A DNA stretch of 64,000 nucleotides from Pseudoramibacter alactolyticus (GCF_050908235.1 NZ_CP194340.1), one strand, 5' to 3'. Shown: positions 27,133-35,430, numbered from the stretch's first letter. The notes: generated by a model from the sequence alone, not told the origin. Numbers and translations are program-made.

Positions 27133-27846
27133 TCACTCGTCTGCATCCCCGTCATAAAGCGCTTTAAGCCCGCCATAATCCAGAATATGCAGTCGGCCTC
27201 GGCCAATCCGCTCGATCAGTCCGAGTTTTTCCAGTTCGCGCAGTTTGCGGCTCACCGTTTCCGGCCGCAGGTTCAAACTGGCGGCAATATCTTCCAGCTT
27301 GAGGGAAATCCACGCTTCCGTACTGCGCTCCTTGCGGTAAAGCAGGAACCCGGCCACCCGCGATTCCGGCTTGCGCGTGGTCAAAAGCATGTTGCGGATG
27401 TTGGCGTCGTGGAGCTTGCGGCTGAGCATAATGATGACATCCATGGCCACCTCCGGCGAGGCCAGCACCGCCTGCAGTGCCTTAAGGTGAATTCCGCAGG
27501 CTTCGACCGGCGTCAGACACTCGGCCGAATACGGATAGGTGCTGTTGTCCAGAAAAAGCCCCTCCCAAATCGCCTCATAACGGTCGAAAATTCCAATGAT
27601 CTGTTCCCGGCCGTCGGCTTCATATCGGCAAAGCTTCACCTGGCCGCAGCGGATGATCCAAATCGTATCCGCGGGATCCCCTTCCTGAAAGAGCAGCGAC
27701 GCCCGCGGGGCCTGCACCCGGTCCGCGCCGGCCAAAAGTTCCCGCTTCTGATCCTCCGGGATGCCCTGCAGCAGCGGAATATCCATCGCGCAAAGTTCAT
27801 CGCAGAAATCGCATTCCTCCGGCACCAGACTTTTCTCCTTTAACAT
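27133..27846 (-). CDS. Crp/FNR-family regulator with N-terminal Cys cluster
   Basis: A 237-residue Crp/FNR-family activator. I start at ATG 27846 (MLKEKSLVPEECDFCDELCA), preceded by GAAAGGAGA. Cysteines C12, C15 and C19 form a C-x2-C-x3-C cluster that could hold an oxygen-sensing Fe-S centre. More Cys occur in the cyclic-nucleotide-binding fold (GQVKLCRYEADG), offering a fourth ligand. The recognition helix LRPETVSRKLRELEKLGLIE has the E-x2-S-R triad by which FNR reads TTGAT. The matching FNR box lies 54 bp downstream, in front of pflA-pflB, so this is the likely activator. Confidence 0.9.
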   Translation of the reverse strand: MLKEKSLVPEECDFCDELCAMDIPLLQGIPEDQKRELLAGADRVQAPRASLLFQEGDPADTIWIIRCGQVKLCRYEADGREQIIGIFDRYEAIWEGLFLDNSTYPYSAECLTPVEACGIHLKALQAVLASPEVAMDVIIMLSRKLHDANIRNMLLTTRKPESRVAGFLLYRKERSTEAWISLKLEDIAASLNLRPETVSRKLRELEKLGLIERIGRGRLHILDYGGLKALYDGDADE

Positions 27847-28092
27847 CGCGTCTCCTTTCGCTTTCCCCATCATCGTGTCTCTCCGTGGTTTGATACCCCT
27901 AACTATACAATACCCGCCCGCAAAAATCAATGCTGAGCACCGGCAATGCTATCTTAACGCGCCGTTCACGTCTGCACTTTTTAAAATTTTTACACCATTG
28001 AACACGTAATCATGTTATAATTTTCTTAATCCTTCATAAATATTTTCAGACATTTCATACACGAACGATCCTGAACGATGAGGAGGTTCTTT

Positions 28093-28746
28093 ATGTATTG
28101 TTCTAAATGTGGCCACTCGGTAAAAGACAGCGATCAATTCTGTCCGAACTGCGGCGCGCCCAATCCCCGAGCGGAAACCGGCGCGCAGAGCGCGATGAAT
28201 CCCACGCGGGTGCAGCCGGTTTATCCCCCGCCGAAGCGGGAAAAGAGCAGCCATTCTTTGGCTTTAATCATCGTAGCGGCCGTTGCGGCGGCCATCGTCT
28301 TCGCGGCGCTGTATTTTGTGCTGACCCGTCCCAGAAGCCGCCTTTCCTCTGAGAAAACCACCAAAGTCACGGTGAATAATTACGACAGTGACGGCAGCAA
28401 AACATCCGGCACCACCTCAGGCAGCCGGTCGGCCGCCAACCGCAACAGCCATCAAATCAGCAACAGTGAAATCTTCCCTACCTCGTCAAGCATCCGGCTC
28501 TCGTCCGGCGATCTCACAGGCTTGTCCGCTAAAACCCTTAACTACGCCCGCAACGAAATATATGCCCGCAACGGCCGCCTCTTTGATTCCAGCGAATTGC
28601 AAAGCTATTTTAACAACAAAAGCTGGTACAACGGCACCACCCTCCCCGACGATTTTGATGAAGACTCTCTGTCCAGCGTCGAAAAATACAACGTGCAGCT
28701 GCTTAAATCCCATGAGGATGCCCTCGGCGGCTACCAAGTCCATTAG
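28093..28746 (+). CDS. Zinc-ribbon membrane protein with YARHG domain
   Basis: A 217-residue protein. The N-terminus is a zinc ribbon (MYCSKCGHSVKDSDQFCPNC, two C-x2-C pairs). A Pro-rich linker and one membrane segment (LALIIVAAVAAAIVFAALYF) follow, then a low-complexity Ser/Thr-rich stretch. A C-terminal extracellular YARHG domain has LNYARNEIYARNGRLFDS and LQSYFNNKSWYN. YARHG domains occur on bacterial surface proteins and are of unknown exact role. ATG 28093 follows GAGGAGG. The amidase gene starts 9 bp after its stop, so the two form an envelope-related operon. Confidence 0.88.
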   Translation: MYCSKCGHSVKDSDQFCPNCGAPNPRAETGAQSAMNPTRVQPVYPPPKREKSSHSLALIIVAAVAAAIVFAALYFVLTRPRSRLSSEKTTKVTVNNYDSDGSKTSGTTSGSRSAANRNSHQISNSEIFPTSSSIRLSSGDLTGLSAKTLNYARNEIYARNGRLFDSSELQSYFNNKSWYNGTTLPDDFDEDSLSSVEKYNVQLLKSHEDALGGYQVH

Positions 28747-28755
28747 GAGTGGGCA

Positions 28756-29562
28756 ATGACCAAATCCCACGCACACTTTCTCATCGCATTGATGGCGATC
28801 GCGGCGGCCGTTGCCCTGGCCGCCGTCGGCCTGGACTGGCATCAAAGTGCCGCACCCAAACGGACTTCGACCGCCAAGCCACGGAAACCGGCGCAAACCA
28901 CGCCAAAAACGACACCGGCCTCAAATCCCGGCGCGGGCAAAACCATCGTGCTCGACCCCGGACATTCGGCGGTGATGCCGGCCGGCACAGAGCCCATCGG
29001 TCCGGGATCCAAGACGATGAAAGCCAAGGATGCCAGCGGCACCCGGGGCACGACCACCGGCGTCACCGAGTACGCCTTTATGATGACATTGGCCCGCAAG
29101 CTTGTGCCGGTGCTCGAATCCCGGGGCTACAAAGTGATTTTAACCCGGAAAAACAACCAAACGGCCATCAGCTGCGCGGCCCGAGCACAGGTGGCCAATA
29201 ACGCCAAGGCCGATGCCTTTGTGCGCCTCCATGCCAACGGAGTGGACAATGCCGCCGCCAAAGGCGCCCTGGCCATCTGCATCACGCCCCGCAATCCCTA
29301 CACGGCCGGCACCTATCAAAAATCCCGGCTCCTTTCGGAAAAATTGCTGAACACCTATTGCCAAGTGACCGGAACCGAAAACAACGGCATCACCGAGGAA
29401 GACAACATGACGGGCAACAACTGGGCCAAGGTGCCCACGACCCTCATCGAGGTCGGCTACATGACCAATCCGGAAGAGGACCGGCTGATGCAAACCGACG
29501 CCTACCAGATTAAAATCGTCAATGGCATCGCCGGCGGCCTCGACGCCTATTTTAAAAATTAA
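28756..29562 (+). CDS. N-acetylmuramoyl-L-alanine amidase (Amidase_3)
   Basis: A 268-residue Zn-dependent amidase that cuts the MurNAc-L-Ala bond of peptidoglycan. A signal peptide or membrane anchor (FLIALMAIAAAVALAAVGLD) precedes a Pro/Thr/Lys-rich linker. The catalytic domain begins IVLDPGHSA with the first Zn His. It continues with a Glu in GVTEYAFMM, the second His in FVRLHANG and the catalytic Glu in TLIEVGYMTNPEED. No wall-binding domain is fused. Translationally close to the YARHG gene. Confidence 0.93.
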   Translation: MTKSHAHFLIALMAIAAAVALAAVGLDWHQSAAPKRTSTAKPRKPAQTTPKTTPASNPGAGKTIVLDPGHSAVMPAGTEPIGPGSKTMKAKDASGTRGTTTGVTEYAFMMTLARKLVPVLESRGYKVILTRKNNQTAISCAARAQVANNAKADAFVRLHANGVDNAAAKGALAICITPRNPYTAGTYQKSRLLSEKLLNTYCQVTGTENNGITEEDNMTGNNWAKVPTTLIEVGYMTNPEEDRLMQTDAYQIKIVNGIAGGLDAYFKN

Positions 29563-29574
29563 ACGCATGCAAAA

Positions 29575-29604
29575 AGCGCCTGTTGCTTTATGGCAACAGG
29601 CGCT
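29575..29604. terminator. Bidirectional terminator between amidase and L,D-transpeptidase genes
   Basis: AGCGCCTGTTGC pairs with GCAACAGGCGCT around TTTATG; A-run before and an eight-T run after. Confidence 0.9.
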
Positions 29605-29624
29605 TTTTTTTCTTCGGTCTAAAA

Positions 29625-31619
29625 TCAGCGCACGTAAACCGGCGTCCCCACCGGAAAGGTCCTATACACTTTTTTAACCGCCCACAACGGCGTGTTCACA
29701 CAGCCGTGGGAACCGCGCCCGATTAAATAGGCGTTGCCGCCATAGCCCTTGGCATCCTGCCAGCTCGCATCGTGAATACCGATGCTATTGCGGATAAAAG
29801 GCATCCAATACCGCACATACGAGCGATAACCTGGCCCGATCAGAACCGACGGGCTTTGTTTCGCGCGAATTTTATAATTGCCGGCCGGCGTGCTCATGCC
29901 CGGCCGCCCGGTGATCACCGGCGTCGATAAAATTTCGCGTCCGTTCACATACGCCTTTAACGTCTGATGTGGCCGGTCTACACAAATGCAGGTCGGAGAA
30001 ACCGGCATCCATCCAAAGGCCTTTGGCGATTTCGGCACCATTTTAACGTAGGGACGCGCCGTGCTTCCCGGCGCGCGGCTCCCCTTCCTGACCAGCCGGA
30101 CTTCAAAGGCTTCCATGCGCAAACTGCCGCCGCTGGTGCCAGCCTCCTGGCCATTTTTAGCCCAACCGAGCCAGCCGACATTTTGAGCATGCACCCGATA
30201 ATAAACATCAAATAAAGCCGCTGCTGTGCCGCTCAGTTTTATTTGAAGCGCTTCTCCCCTTAGGCTGCGGCCTGTGGTTCCTGCTATTTGCCCGTTGCTT
30301 TTCCAGCCCTGCCAGCCAATTTTTTGCACATGCATTCGGTAATGAACCGACGAGGCCCGAACCACCCCGGAAAGATTCAAATCAATCGCTTCCACCGCAC
30401 GTTTCTGGCCCGTCGTTCCCGCCATTCGACCATTCGCAATGCGGCTTTGCCAGCCAATGCCGGACACATGGGCTCGGTAGTTCACCTGGGTACCTGCCGC
30501 TACCTGGGCGGCATCCACCGACGGCATGGCCGTCGCGCCGGGAGCTCCCTGGCTTTTCTCCCGAAGCGTCACTTGAATGGCTTCCATTGGATAAGCCAAA
30601 CCCGTCGTGCCGGCTGTCTTCCCGCCAGCCGTCCAATCCAGCCAGCCATAATAAGCCACGTGCGCGCGGTAATACAAATTGTAGCGCGCTGCCATCGGGC
30701 CCGTTAATTTTGCCTGTAATGCTTCCAGCCGCAGGCCCCTGCCAACGGTGCCGGCCGTCTGACCATCGCTTTTCCATGCCTGCCAGCCGCTGTTCTGCAC
30801 ATGGCCCCGATAGGTTATTTTTATCCCCGGCGGCAGATTCGCCGCCTGCGCGTTCATACGCACCGCTTCCAGGCGCAAACTGCGGCCCTCCGTCCCGGCT
30901 GTTGCCCCGTCTTGAACCGCATTTTGCCAGCCGGCCTGCTGCACATGCGCCGCATAACGCACAGAGCCGTTATTTAATTTTGAAGCATCCACATAAGGAC
31001 GAACGGTGCTTCCCACAAAATGACTGTCGGCCGCAAGCATTTTGATCTGAATGGCTTCAACGCGCAAATCAAAGCCCGTCGTCCCGGCGTTCTCACCATC
31101 GCAGGCCCAATCCAACCAACCATAATTTTGCACATGCACGCGATAATAAAGATGGAAACGGGAGGCCTCCGTTCCCGTCAATTTCATGCGAACCGCTTGA
31201 ACGGCCAGCTTCTGCCCGACGGTGCCGGCCATACCATTGGTATCGGCAGAAGAAACCGGCGCCAGCCATCCCCGCTGCGCCACATGGGCTTCATACTGAA
31301 TTCCCAATTGAGCCGGATTCAACTTGTTCGAATCTTGTTGGATGCGCAGGGCCTCAATCGCAAGGCCCTTCCCCGACGTTCCCGCGAAAACATCGCCTTG
31401 ATCCTGTTTCGCAAATGGAATCGGATTCTGCCAACCTTGCTGAGACACGTGTGCCTGATATTGCAGCCCCGTCTGCACATCAGCCAGCGATAATGCTTCC
31501 GACGCGTTATCCTTTGACACGGGATCTGCCGCAAAAACCATTCCCGCGCCGAACGACAGGACGACCACCATCATCAAAAGCATCAATATTCCCCGACCTG
31601 TTTTTTCCCGTGTCATCAC
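29625..31619 (-). CDS. Secreted L,D-transpeptidase (YkuD) with nine ChW repeats
   Basis: A 664-residue exported wall protein. A signal peptide (MLLMMVVVLSFGAGMVFA) is followed by nine ChW (clostridial hydrophobic, conserved Trp) repeats, each with Y-x-x-H-V-Q-x-x-G-W and A-G-T-x-G-x-x-L-R-x-E-A. They fall into three groups of three, separated by short A/PGST-rich linkers near residues 210, 360 and 510. The C-terminal YkuD domain (about 545-664) has IGIHDASWQ and the catalytic SHGCVN. It would make or modify 3-3 peptide cross-links, or link proteins to peptidoglycan. ChW repeats occur in clostridial surface proteins. Monocistronic. Confidence 0.93.
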   Translation of the reverse strand: MMTREKTGRGILMLLMMVVVLSFGAGMVFAADPVSKDNASEALSLADVQTGLQYQAHVSQQGWQNPIPFAKQDQGDVFAGTSGKGLAIEALRIQQDSNKLNPAQLGIQYEAHVAQRGWLAPVSSADTNGMAGTVGQKLAVQAVRMKLTGTEASRFHLYYRVHVQNYGWLDWACDGENAGTTGFDLRVEAIQIKMLAADSHFVGSTVRPYVDASKLNNGSVRYAAHVQQAGWQNAVQDGATAGTEGRSLRLEAVRMNAQAANLPPGIKITYRGHVQNSGWQAWKSDGQTAGTVGRGLRLEALQAKLTGPMAARYNLYYRAHVAYYGWLDWTAGGKTAGTTGLAYPMEAIQVTLREKSQGAPGATAMPSVDAAQVAAGTQVNYRAHVSGIGWQSRIANGRMAGTTGQKRAVEAIDLNLSGVVRASSVHYRMHVQKIGWQGWKSNGQIAGTTGRSLRGEALQIKLSGTAAALFDVYYRVHAQNVGWLGWAKNGQEAGTSGGSLRMEAFEVRLVRKGSRAPGSTARPYVKMVPKSPKAFGWMPVSPTCICVDRPHQTLKAYVNGREILSTPVITGRPGMSTPAGNYKIRAKQSPSVLIGPGYRSYVRYWMPFIRNSIGIHDASWQDAKGYGGNAYLIGRGSHGCVNTPLWAVKKVYRTFPVGTPVYVR

Positions 31620-31738
31620 CTTTCTCCTTTTCTTAATACAAACTGAATGTTAAAATTAATTATATCATGATTTTTTCTAAATCATCTATCGTTTTATTTA
31701 TTTTTATAAATAATTTTCTCGTCTTTTACAGGCAATTA

Positions 31739-31772
31739 AAAATGCTGCTTTCCATTCATATAAAAGCAGCAT
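31739..31772. terminator. AT-rich terminator hairpin at the left edge of the mobile remnant
   Basis: AAATGCTGCTTT pairs with AAAGCAGCATTT around an AT loop. It separates transcripts of the mobile-element genes from the L,D-transpeptidase promoter. The rest of 31620-31895 is AT-rich with no supportable gene. Confidence 0.7.
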
Positions 31773-31895
31773 TTTCCTTTCCAGATTATAATCTTTTGTC
31801 CATTCTAAAATCGATAGGCAGCACGCGATCAAACCCTTTTATTGATAAAATTCTCTCCTGACATCATTCGCATGATTGATCTTTCTGCTGCTGTT

Positions 31896-32024
31896 TTATC
31901 TATCGTCCTTTCGGCAATTTTCATTGTACCCGTCGGCACCATCTGATTGGGCGACTCCCCGACAAAAACCATTATCGCTGCAATCATCCGAATTCACGTT
32001 GCTCCCTTGGATTTCCGATTCCAT
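31896..32024 (-). CDS. Possible 42-residue Cys-containing peptide
   Basis: A short frame starting MESEIQGSNVNSDDCSDNGF has a very strong GGAAAGGAGGA ribosome site 3 bases upstream of the ATG. It is acidic, with three cysteines and no membrane segment. It directly follows repeat copy R1, just as the TnpW and DUF3847-like frames follow copies R3 and R2, so it may be the remnant of another mobile-element small gene. I do not recognise it. An overlapping frame on the same strand is also open, so coding is uncertain. Confidence 0.3.
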   Translation of the reverse strand: MESEIQGSNVNSDDCSDNGFCRGVAQSDGADGYNENCRKDDR

Positions 32025-32040
32025 AAGTCCTCCTTTCCGT

Positions 32041-32113
32041 TTTTAGACAAATAAAAAACAGCAAACCTTTTTGATTTACTGTTCCTGCGTTAGCTTTTAT
32101 TGAATTGTTAGTT
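32041..32113. repeat. Repeat R1 of the mobile remnant (about 73 bp, three copies)
   Basis: It shares with R2 and R3 a dyad (ACAGTAAA-like arms around CCTTTTTTG) and the following GTTAG-TTTA-TTG blocks. It immediately follows the stop of the SAP-domain gene and precedes the small frame at 32024 (minus strand). The hairpin can act as a terminator. Confidence 0.8.
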
Positions 32114-32131
32114 TAGCAAGCTGAGAATATC

Positions 32132-32749
32132 CTACTTGCAATACTCTTTTATTTTACCGGCATATTCAGTCAAAAGATTCTTTGAATAAATTTTTTCATT
32201 TCTTGAATTTCTAACTTCTTTCCAAAGAATAGAGGCTACTTTTAATTTGTTCGAATAGTTGCAACTATTTTCATCTGCACAAAAATCCTTTAAAAATTGA
32301 TTCCATTGACAAACCGAATTATCATACTTGGCATAATCTGATTTTCCATAATAAACTTTCAGCATATCTTGAATTGTAAAACTCAAATCATTTTCTCTTT
32401 TTACTTTTCTCCAAGCAGTAGCCATATCAGCGGTAAATTTAAATGGTGAAACATCTGTTAAAATTGAGAAATATTCTCTAAATTGTGTGTTAAAGGAGAA
32501 CCCACATTCAAGTAATGGCGTGCCTAAAGTAATAGTTTCTACTTGTTTCTTTTCATTTTTTATTGATGACTTTTTAATCAAATTGCCCTTAAAGTACTGC
32601 TCAATAATATAATTGAGTTCCTGTTTTGCACCTCTATATTCTAATCCTAATGACTTGCATATCTGTGAAAGTTCTTCACGATACCAATAGTATTTATTAA
32701 ACTCATCAAACGATGTGATTTTATCAAACTCAGGTCTACTTTCTATCAA
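32132..32749 (-). CDS. SAP-domain-containing protein
   Basis: A 205-residue protein. The N-terminal region RPEFDKITSFDEFNKYYWYR, then EELSQICKSLGLEYRGAKQE and LNYIIEQYF has the helix-turn-helix pattern of a SAP DNA-binding motif (residues about 20-55). A basic linker leads to a C-terminal domain containing FREYFSILTDVSPFKFTADM and ATAWRKVKREND, the layout I know from SAP proteins with a DUF6434-type tail. Function unknown; DNA binding is inferred. Base composition is far more AT-rich than the chromosome, as for the whole element. It starts 18 bp after the DUF3781 gene and is probably cotranscribed with it. Confidence 0.65.
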   Translation of the reverse strand: MIESRPEFDKITSFDEFNKYYWYREELSQICKSLGLEYRGAKQELNYIIEQYFKGNLIKKSSIKNEKKQVETITLGTPLLECGFSFNTQFREYFSILTDVSPFKFTADMATAWRKVKRENDLSFTIQDMLKVYYGKSDYAKYDNSVCQWNQFLKDFCADENSCNYSNKLKVASILWKEVRNSRNEKIYSKNLLTEYAGKIKEYCK

Positions 32750-32767
32750 TATTTTATCTCCTCAAAT

Positions 32768-33016
32768 TTATTTGACAATGTGTACAGTAATAATTGTATA
32801 GCTATATGAATTGATAGTAATTTTGATATTTTCAACCTCACAATACCAATTTTTGCCTTGTTTGTATATATTACAATTTTTATCTAAAATCTTATTGATA
32901 CAATACGCTACAACATCTTCTGTAACTATTTTTAAGTTCTTTTTAATTCTATCAATACCCATTTCAGTAGTATGCACTTTATCTATGTTATCTAATAATA
33001 TTTGCTTATCTTCCAT
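32768..33016 (-). CDS. DUF3781-family protein
   Basis: An 82-residue small protein. The sequence LLDNIDKVHTTEMGIDRIKK, NILDK-like NKILDKNCNIYKQGKNWYCE and VENIKITINSYSYTIITVH matches the pattern I recall for DUF3781, small proteins common on Firmicute genomes and mobile elements. Function unknown. A GGAG-like site precedes the ATG. The SAP-domain gene follows closely. Confidence 0.75.
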   Translation of the reverse strand: MEDKQILLDNIDKVHTTEMGIDRIKKNLKIVTEDVVAYCINKILDKNCNIYKQGKNWYCEVENIKITINSYSYTIITVHIVK

Positions 33017-33171
33017 AATACATTCTCCAAATCACATTATCATCTATCTATGTCAGTACAAAAATAAATTCCACCTAAGAAATCATAAATATTATAACAT
33101 TTTTTCGCTTAGTTTTATAGGGCTAACTCGTTTATCTTTGCCTGTGTTAGCTCAATTGAATGTCCCTGTAA

Positions 33172-33258
33172 CTACTGGCTGATGAGTTTTTTTCTTTTGT
33201 TTTGTAACTGCTTGATTTCTTCATCTGCCATTAAGATTTTTTCTTCTATGTTTTTCAT
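33172..33258 (-). pseudogene. DUF3847-like small ORF remnant
   Basis: A 28-codon frame, MKNIEEKILMADEEIKQLQN then KRKKLISQ, matches the coiled-coil N-terminus of DUF3847 proteins of mobilizable Firmicute elements. A stop interrupts it where those proteins normally continue. It begins 23 bp after repeat copy R2 on the minus strand. Confidence 0.5.
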
Positions 33259-33280
33259 TGTTCGTGTCCTCTCTTTCTAT

Positions 33281-33352
33281 TTTGAGCAAAGAAAAAACAG
33301 TAAACCTTTTTTGATTTACTGTTTCTGTGTTAGTTTTATTAAATTGTTAGTT
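33281..33352. repeat. Repeat R2 of the mobile remnant
   Basis: Shares TTTGAG-AAAGAAAAA, the ACAGTAAA/TTTACTGT dyad and TTAGT-TTTA-TTGTTAG with R3, and most of these with R1. It lies between the HEAT-repeat gene and the DUF3847-like frame. Confidence 0.85.
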
Positions 33353-33369
33353 CAAGAAACTTGAAGTTG

Positions 33370-33972
33370 TCATACAATCAATTTACTTGCCAGCTTGTAA
33401 ACTTGTTTTATTTCTTTACTTTCTAAATGCCAGCTATCAAATTCAATTTTAATCAACTCTGGGAATTTCTTACTAATATCCCTTAAAGCATTTCCAACCG
33501 ATTTTCTTACATATTCGCTTCCATCTTCTTTTAAGTTTGCAATTCTTTCAATAGCTTCCTTTGGATTTTCTTTGAAATATGGTCTACTTGTCCATATTCT
33601 CAACCCCTCTGTAACTGCTCTCCTTGTATTTGGATTTCTATTTTCTAACCATTCATCAATAATTGAAAGTGCTTTTTCATAGCCTGTTTTCTTGCAAAAT
33701 TCATCAAACGCCTTTGCCAATACTTCCTGAACTCTCCAATTATCATCTTTAGAAACTTCATCTCTCATAAATATTAAAATTTCTTCATCTGCTGATAAAT
33801 ATCCAAAGAGAAACACGCCGTACATTCTAACTTGATATACATTGGATTTATAAGCTAAAAATGCCAATTTTTTGCTATACTCATTATCATTAGATTTATA
33901 ATCAACAAAGGCTCTTTTTTCTTGCTCTTTAAAGCCATTTTCTATCAAAGAGAATTCTTTTTCCAAACTCAT
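33370..33972 (-). CDS. HEAT-repeat protein, DNA alkylation repair-like
   Basis: A 200-residue all-helical protein. From ATG 33972 (MSLEKEFSLIENGFKEQEKR) it shows tandem helical hairpins: AFLAYKSNVYQVRMYGVFLF, DDNWRVQEVLAKAFDEFCKK, NPNTRRAVTEGLRIWTSRPY and SEYVRKSVGNALRDISKKFP. The RR-x-V-x-E-G-L-R-x-W-T-x-R-P motif resembles AlkD-like DNA alkylation repair proteins. A GTG at 34005 behind GAGGAGG is an alternative start. Whether it is a glycosylase cannot be told from sequence alone. AT-rich accessory cargo of the element. Confidence 0.7.
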   Translation of the reverse strand: MSLEKEFSLIENGFKEQEKRAFVDYKSNDNEYSKKLAFLAYKSNVYQVRMYGVFLFGYLSADEEILIFMRDEVSKDDNWRVQEVLAKAFDEFCKKTGYEKALSIIDEWLENRNPNTRRAVTEGLRIWTSRPYFKENPKEAIERIANLKEDGSEYVRKSVGNALRDISKKFPELIKIEFDSWHLESKEIKQVYKLASKLIV

Positions 33973-34093
33973 AATATACTCTTTCAAATAGCCTCGCCTC
34001 CTCACAAAAATCAGTTTTATTTGTCTATATTAACAAATATTATAGCATTTTTAAGGCATTTTTTCTACTGTCATATTTCTTACTCACTTGCTA

Positions 34094-34279
34094 CTATTTT
34101 CCCTTAGAATGTATTATCTTGAACAGCTTATCTTAAAATGTTTCCTTGCTCTTTTTATCAAAATATATCTCCGTTACAAAGGTCTTTCCATTTATCTTTT
34201 TTGTTAGAATGCCATCAGGCTTTTGGTGTTGTGGTCGTTCTTCTGTCTGTATTTCTTTAATATCTGTTTTTTTCTTCAT
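34094..34279 (-). pseudogene. TnpW-family small protein, interrupted
   Basis: The frame reads MKKKTDIKEIQTEERPQHQ then KPDGILTKKINGKTFVTEIY and FDKKSKETF, the hallmark of the transposon-encoded TnpW family of Tn4451-like elements. A TAA (34133-34135) follows ETF. In-frame codons after it read DKLFKIIHSKGK, matching the conserved TnpW tail, so the stop looks like a nonsense mutation. It begins about 20 bp after repeat copy R3. Confidence 0.7.
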
Positions 34280-34300
34280 TCTTGTTTTCTTCTTTCAAAT

Positions 34301-34372
34301 TTTGAGTAAAGAAAAACAGTAACCCCTTTTTTGATTTACTGTTACTGTATTAGTCTTTACCGAGTTATTGGT
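34301..34372. repeat. Repeat R3 of the mobile remnant
   Basis: Same blocks as R2: TTTGAGTAAAGAAAAACAGT, the TTTACTGT arm, TTAGT and TTATTGGTTA. It lies between the stop of the SRPBCC-like gene and tnpW. Confidence 0.85.
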
Positions 34373-34391
34373 TATACGAAACGGGGATTTG

Positions 34392-34853
34392 TTAATGCAC
34401 GTTCTTTTCAGATCGCTTATTAAGCAACTTTATCCACTTCTTTTGTCTGTGCGAGTAAAATGCTTTTGCCCACAAATATACAAACGGTGTTTTCCATCCT
34501 GCCCCGATTTCTACCTCATCGGTGTATTCGGTTTTGCCGTCAGCAGTTCCTTTGAGAATAATTCGATGATTCCACATGGGACAAAAAGGATTGCCCTCAT
34601 TTGTATAGATGTTGTCCGGGTTGAATTCCCTAACATTGATCACATGAACACCGAGCGTAATGAAGCCAAACATCTTAAAATCGAAAGAAAAACTTCTGCC
34701 AACTTCCCAAACCAGTTCAGTTTGTCCTTTGGGGCTTTTGAATGTTGCGTAGGGCTTGGCAATATATGCAAGTGTATCAAATCTTTGCAGCAGTGCAAAA
34801 ACATTGCTTTGCTTCGCCGGAAAAACGGAAGTCTTTTTGACAATCATTTTCAT
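34392..34853 (-). CDS. SRPBCC/START-like hypothetical protein
   Basis: A 153-residue protein starting MKMIVKKTSVFPAKQSNVFA, preceded by GAGGA. The pattern of N-terminal strand, AKQSNVFALLQRFDTLAYIA, then strands F(K)SPKGQTELVWEVG, NPDNIYTNEG and TEYTDEVEIGAGWKTPFVYL, suggests a SRPBCC ligand-binding fold. No ligand can be named. It lies immediately downstream of the deleted recombinase, as cargo of the element. Confidence 0.55.
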   Translation of the reverse strand: MKMIVKKTSVFPAKQSNVFALLQRFDTLAYIAKPYATFKSPKGQTELVWEVGRSFSFDFKMFGFITLGVHVINVREFNPDNIYTNEGNPFCPMWNHRIILKGTADGKTEYTDEVEIGAGWKTPFVYLWAKAFYSHRQKKWIKLLNKRSEKNVH

Positions 34854-34937
34854 TTATCGTTCCTCATTTCCGAAGCGGGTAATCGCCTCGACAGATTCTG
34901 ATTTTTCTGTTTATATTAATAAATATTATAACTATTT

Positions 34938-35430
34938 TTAAGCCATTTTTTCTATATCGGCTTTCTGTGGCACTTGACAGTTCCCTATAAAGTTAAAATA
35001 AACATCGACTTGTTGTTTTCTGTCTTTGCCTTGTCTTCCGCCTGTAGCTTCATGGACTACAACTTTTTCTATATACTCATTGTTCATTGGTACTGTCAGT
35101 TCCTCAATGTCTGTATATTTCTCTGTCATTTTCAGGAATTTATCGGTGTCAACTTTTCTCTGATGGTAGGTTTCTATTTCCTGTTCAAAATGTAGATACT
35201 TTATTTTCTTTTACTGCTTTTATCATCTTTTGAAATCCCTCTCTATCAAAGGTTATTCCGCTTACGCCATCATCGGCATAGTGATAGATATTTACAAAGC
35301 CGTTTCTTTTGGCATAACTTTCAAGTAGCTGCTTTTGGTTGGTGATGGAATTGCTTTCTCCCTGCATTTCATCATCACGACTTAAACGCTCATAAAGGGC
35401 TGTTTGTCCTGTCCTTTTCATATTTGACAT
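34938..35430 (-). pseudogene. Large serine recombinase (TnpX-like), internally deleted
   Basis: The N-terminal 80 codons (35430 to 35187) are a resolvase domain: TALYERLSRDDEMQGESNSI with the catalytic Ser, and ADDGVSGITFDREGFQKMI. Then comes KVSTF and a stop. One base later another frame opens with EQEIETYHQRKVDTDKFLKM, TEKYTDIEELTVPMNNEYIE and KVVVHEATGGRQ, the C-terminal end of large serine recombinases. So several hundred codons of the middle (zinc and DNA-binding parts) are missing and the junction shifts frame. The element cannot excise by itself. Confidence 0.85.
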
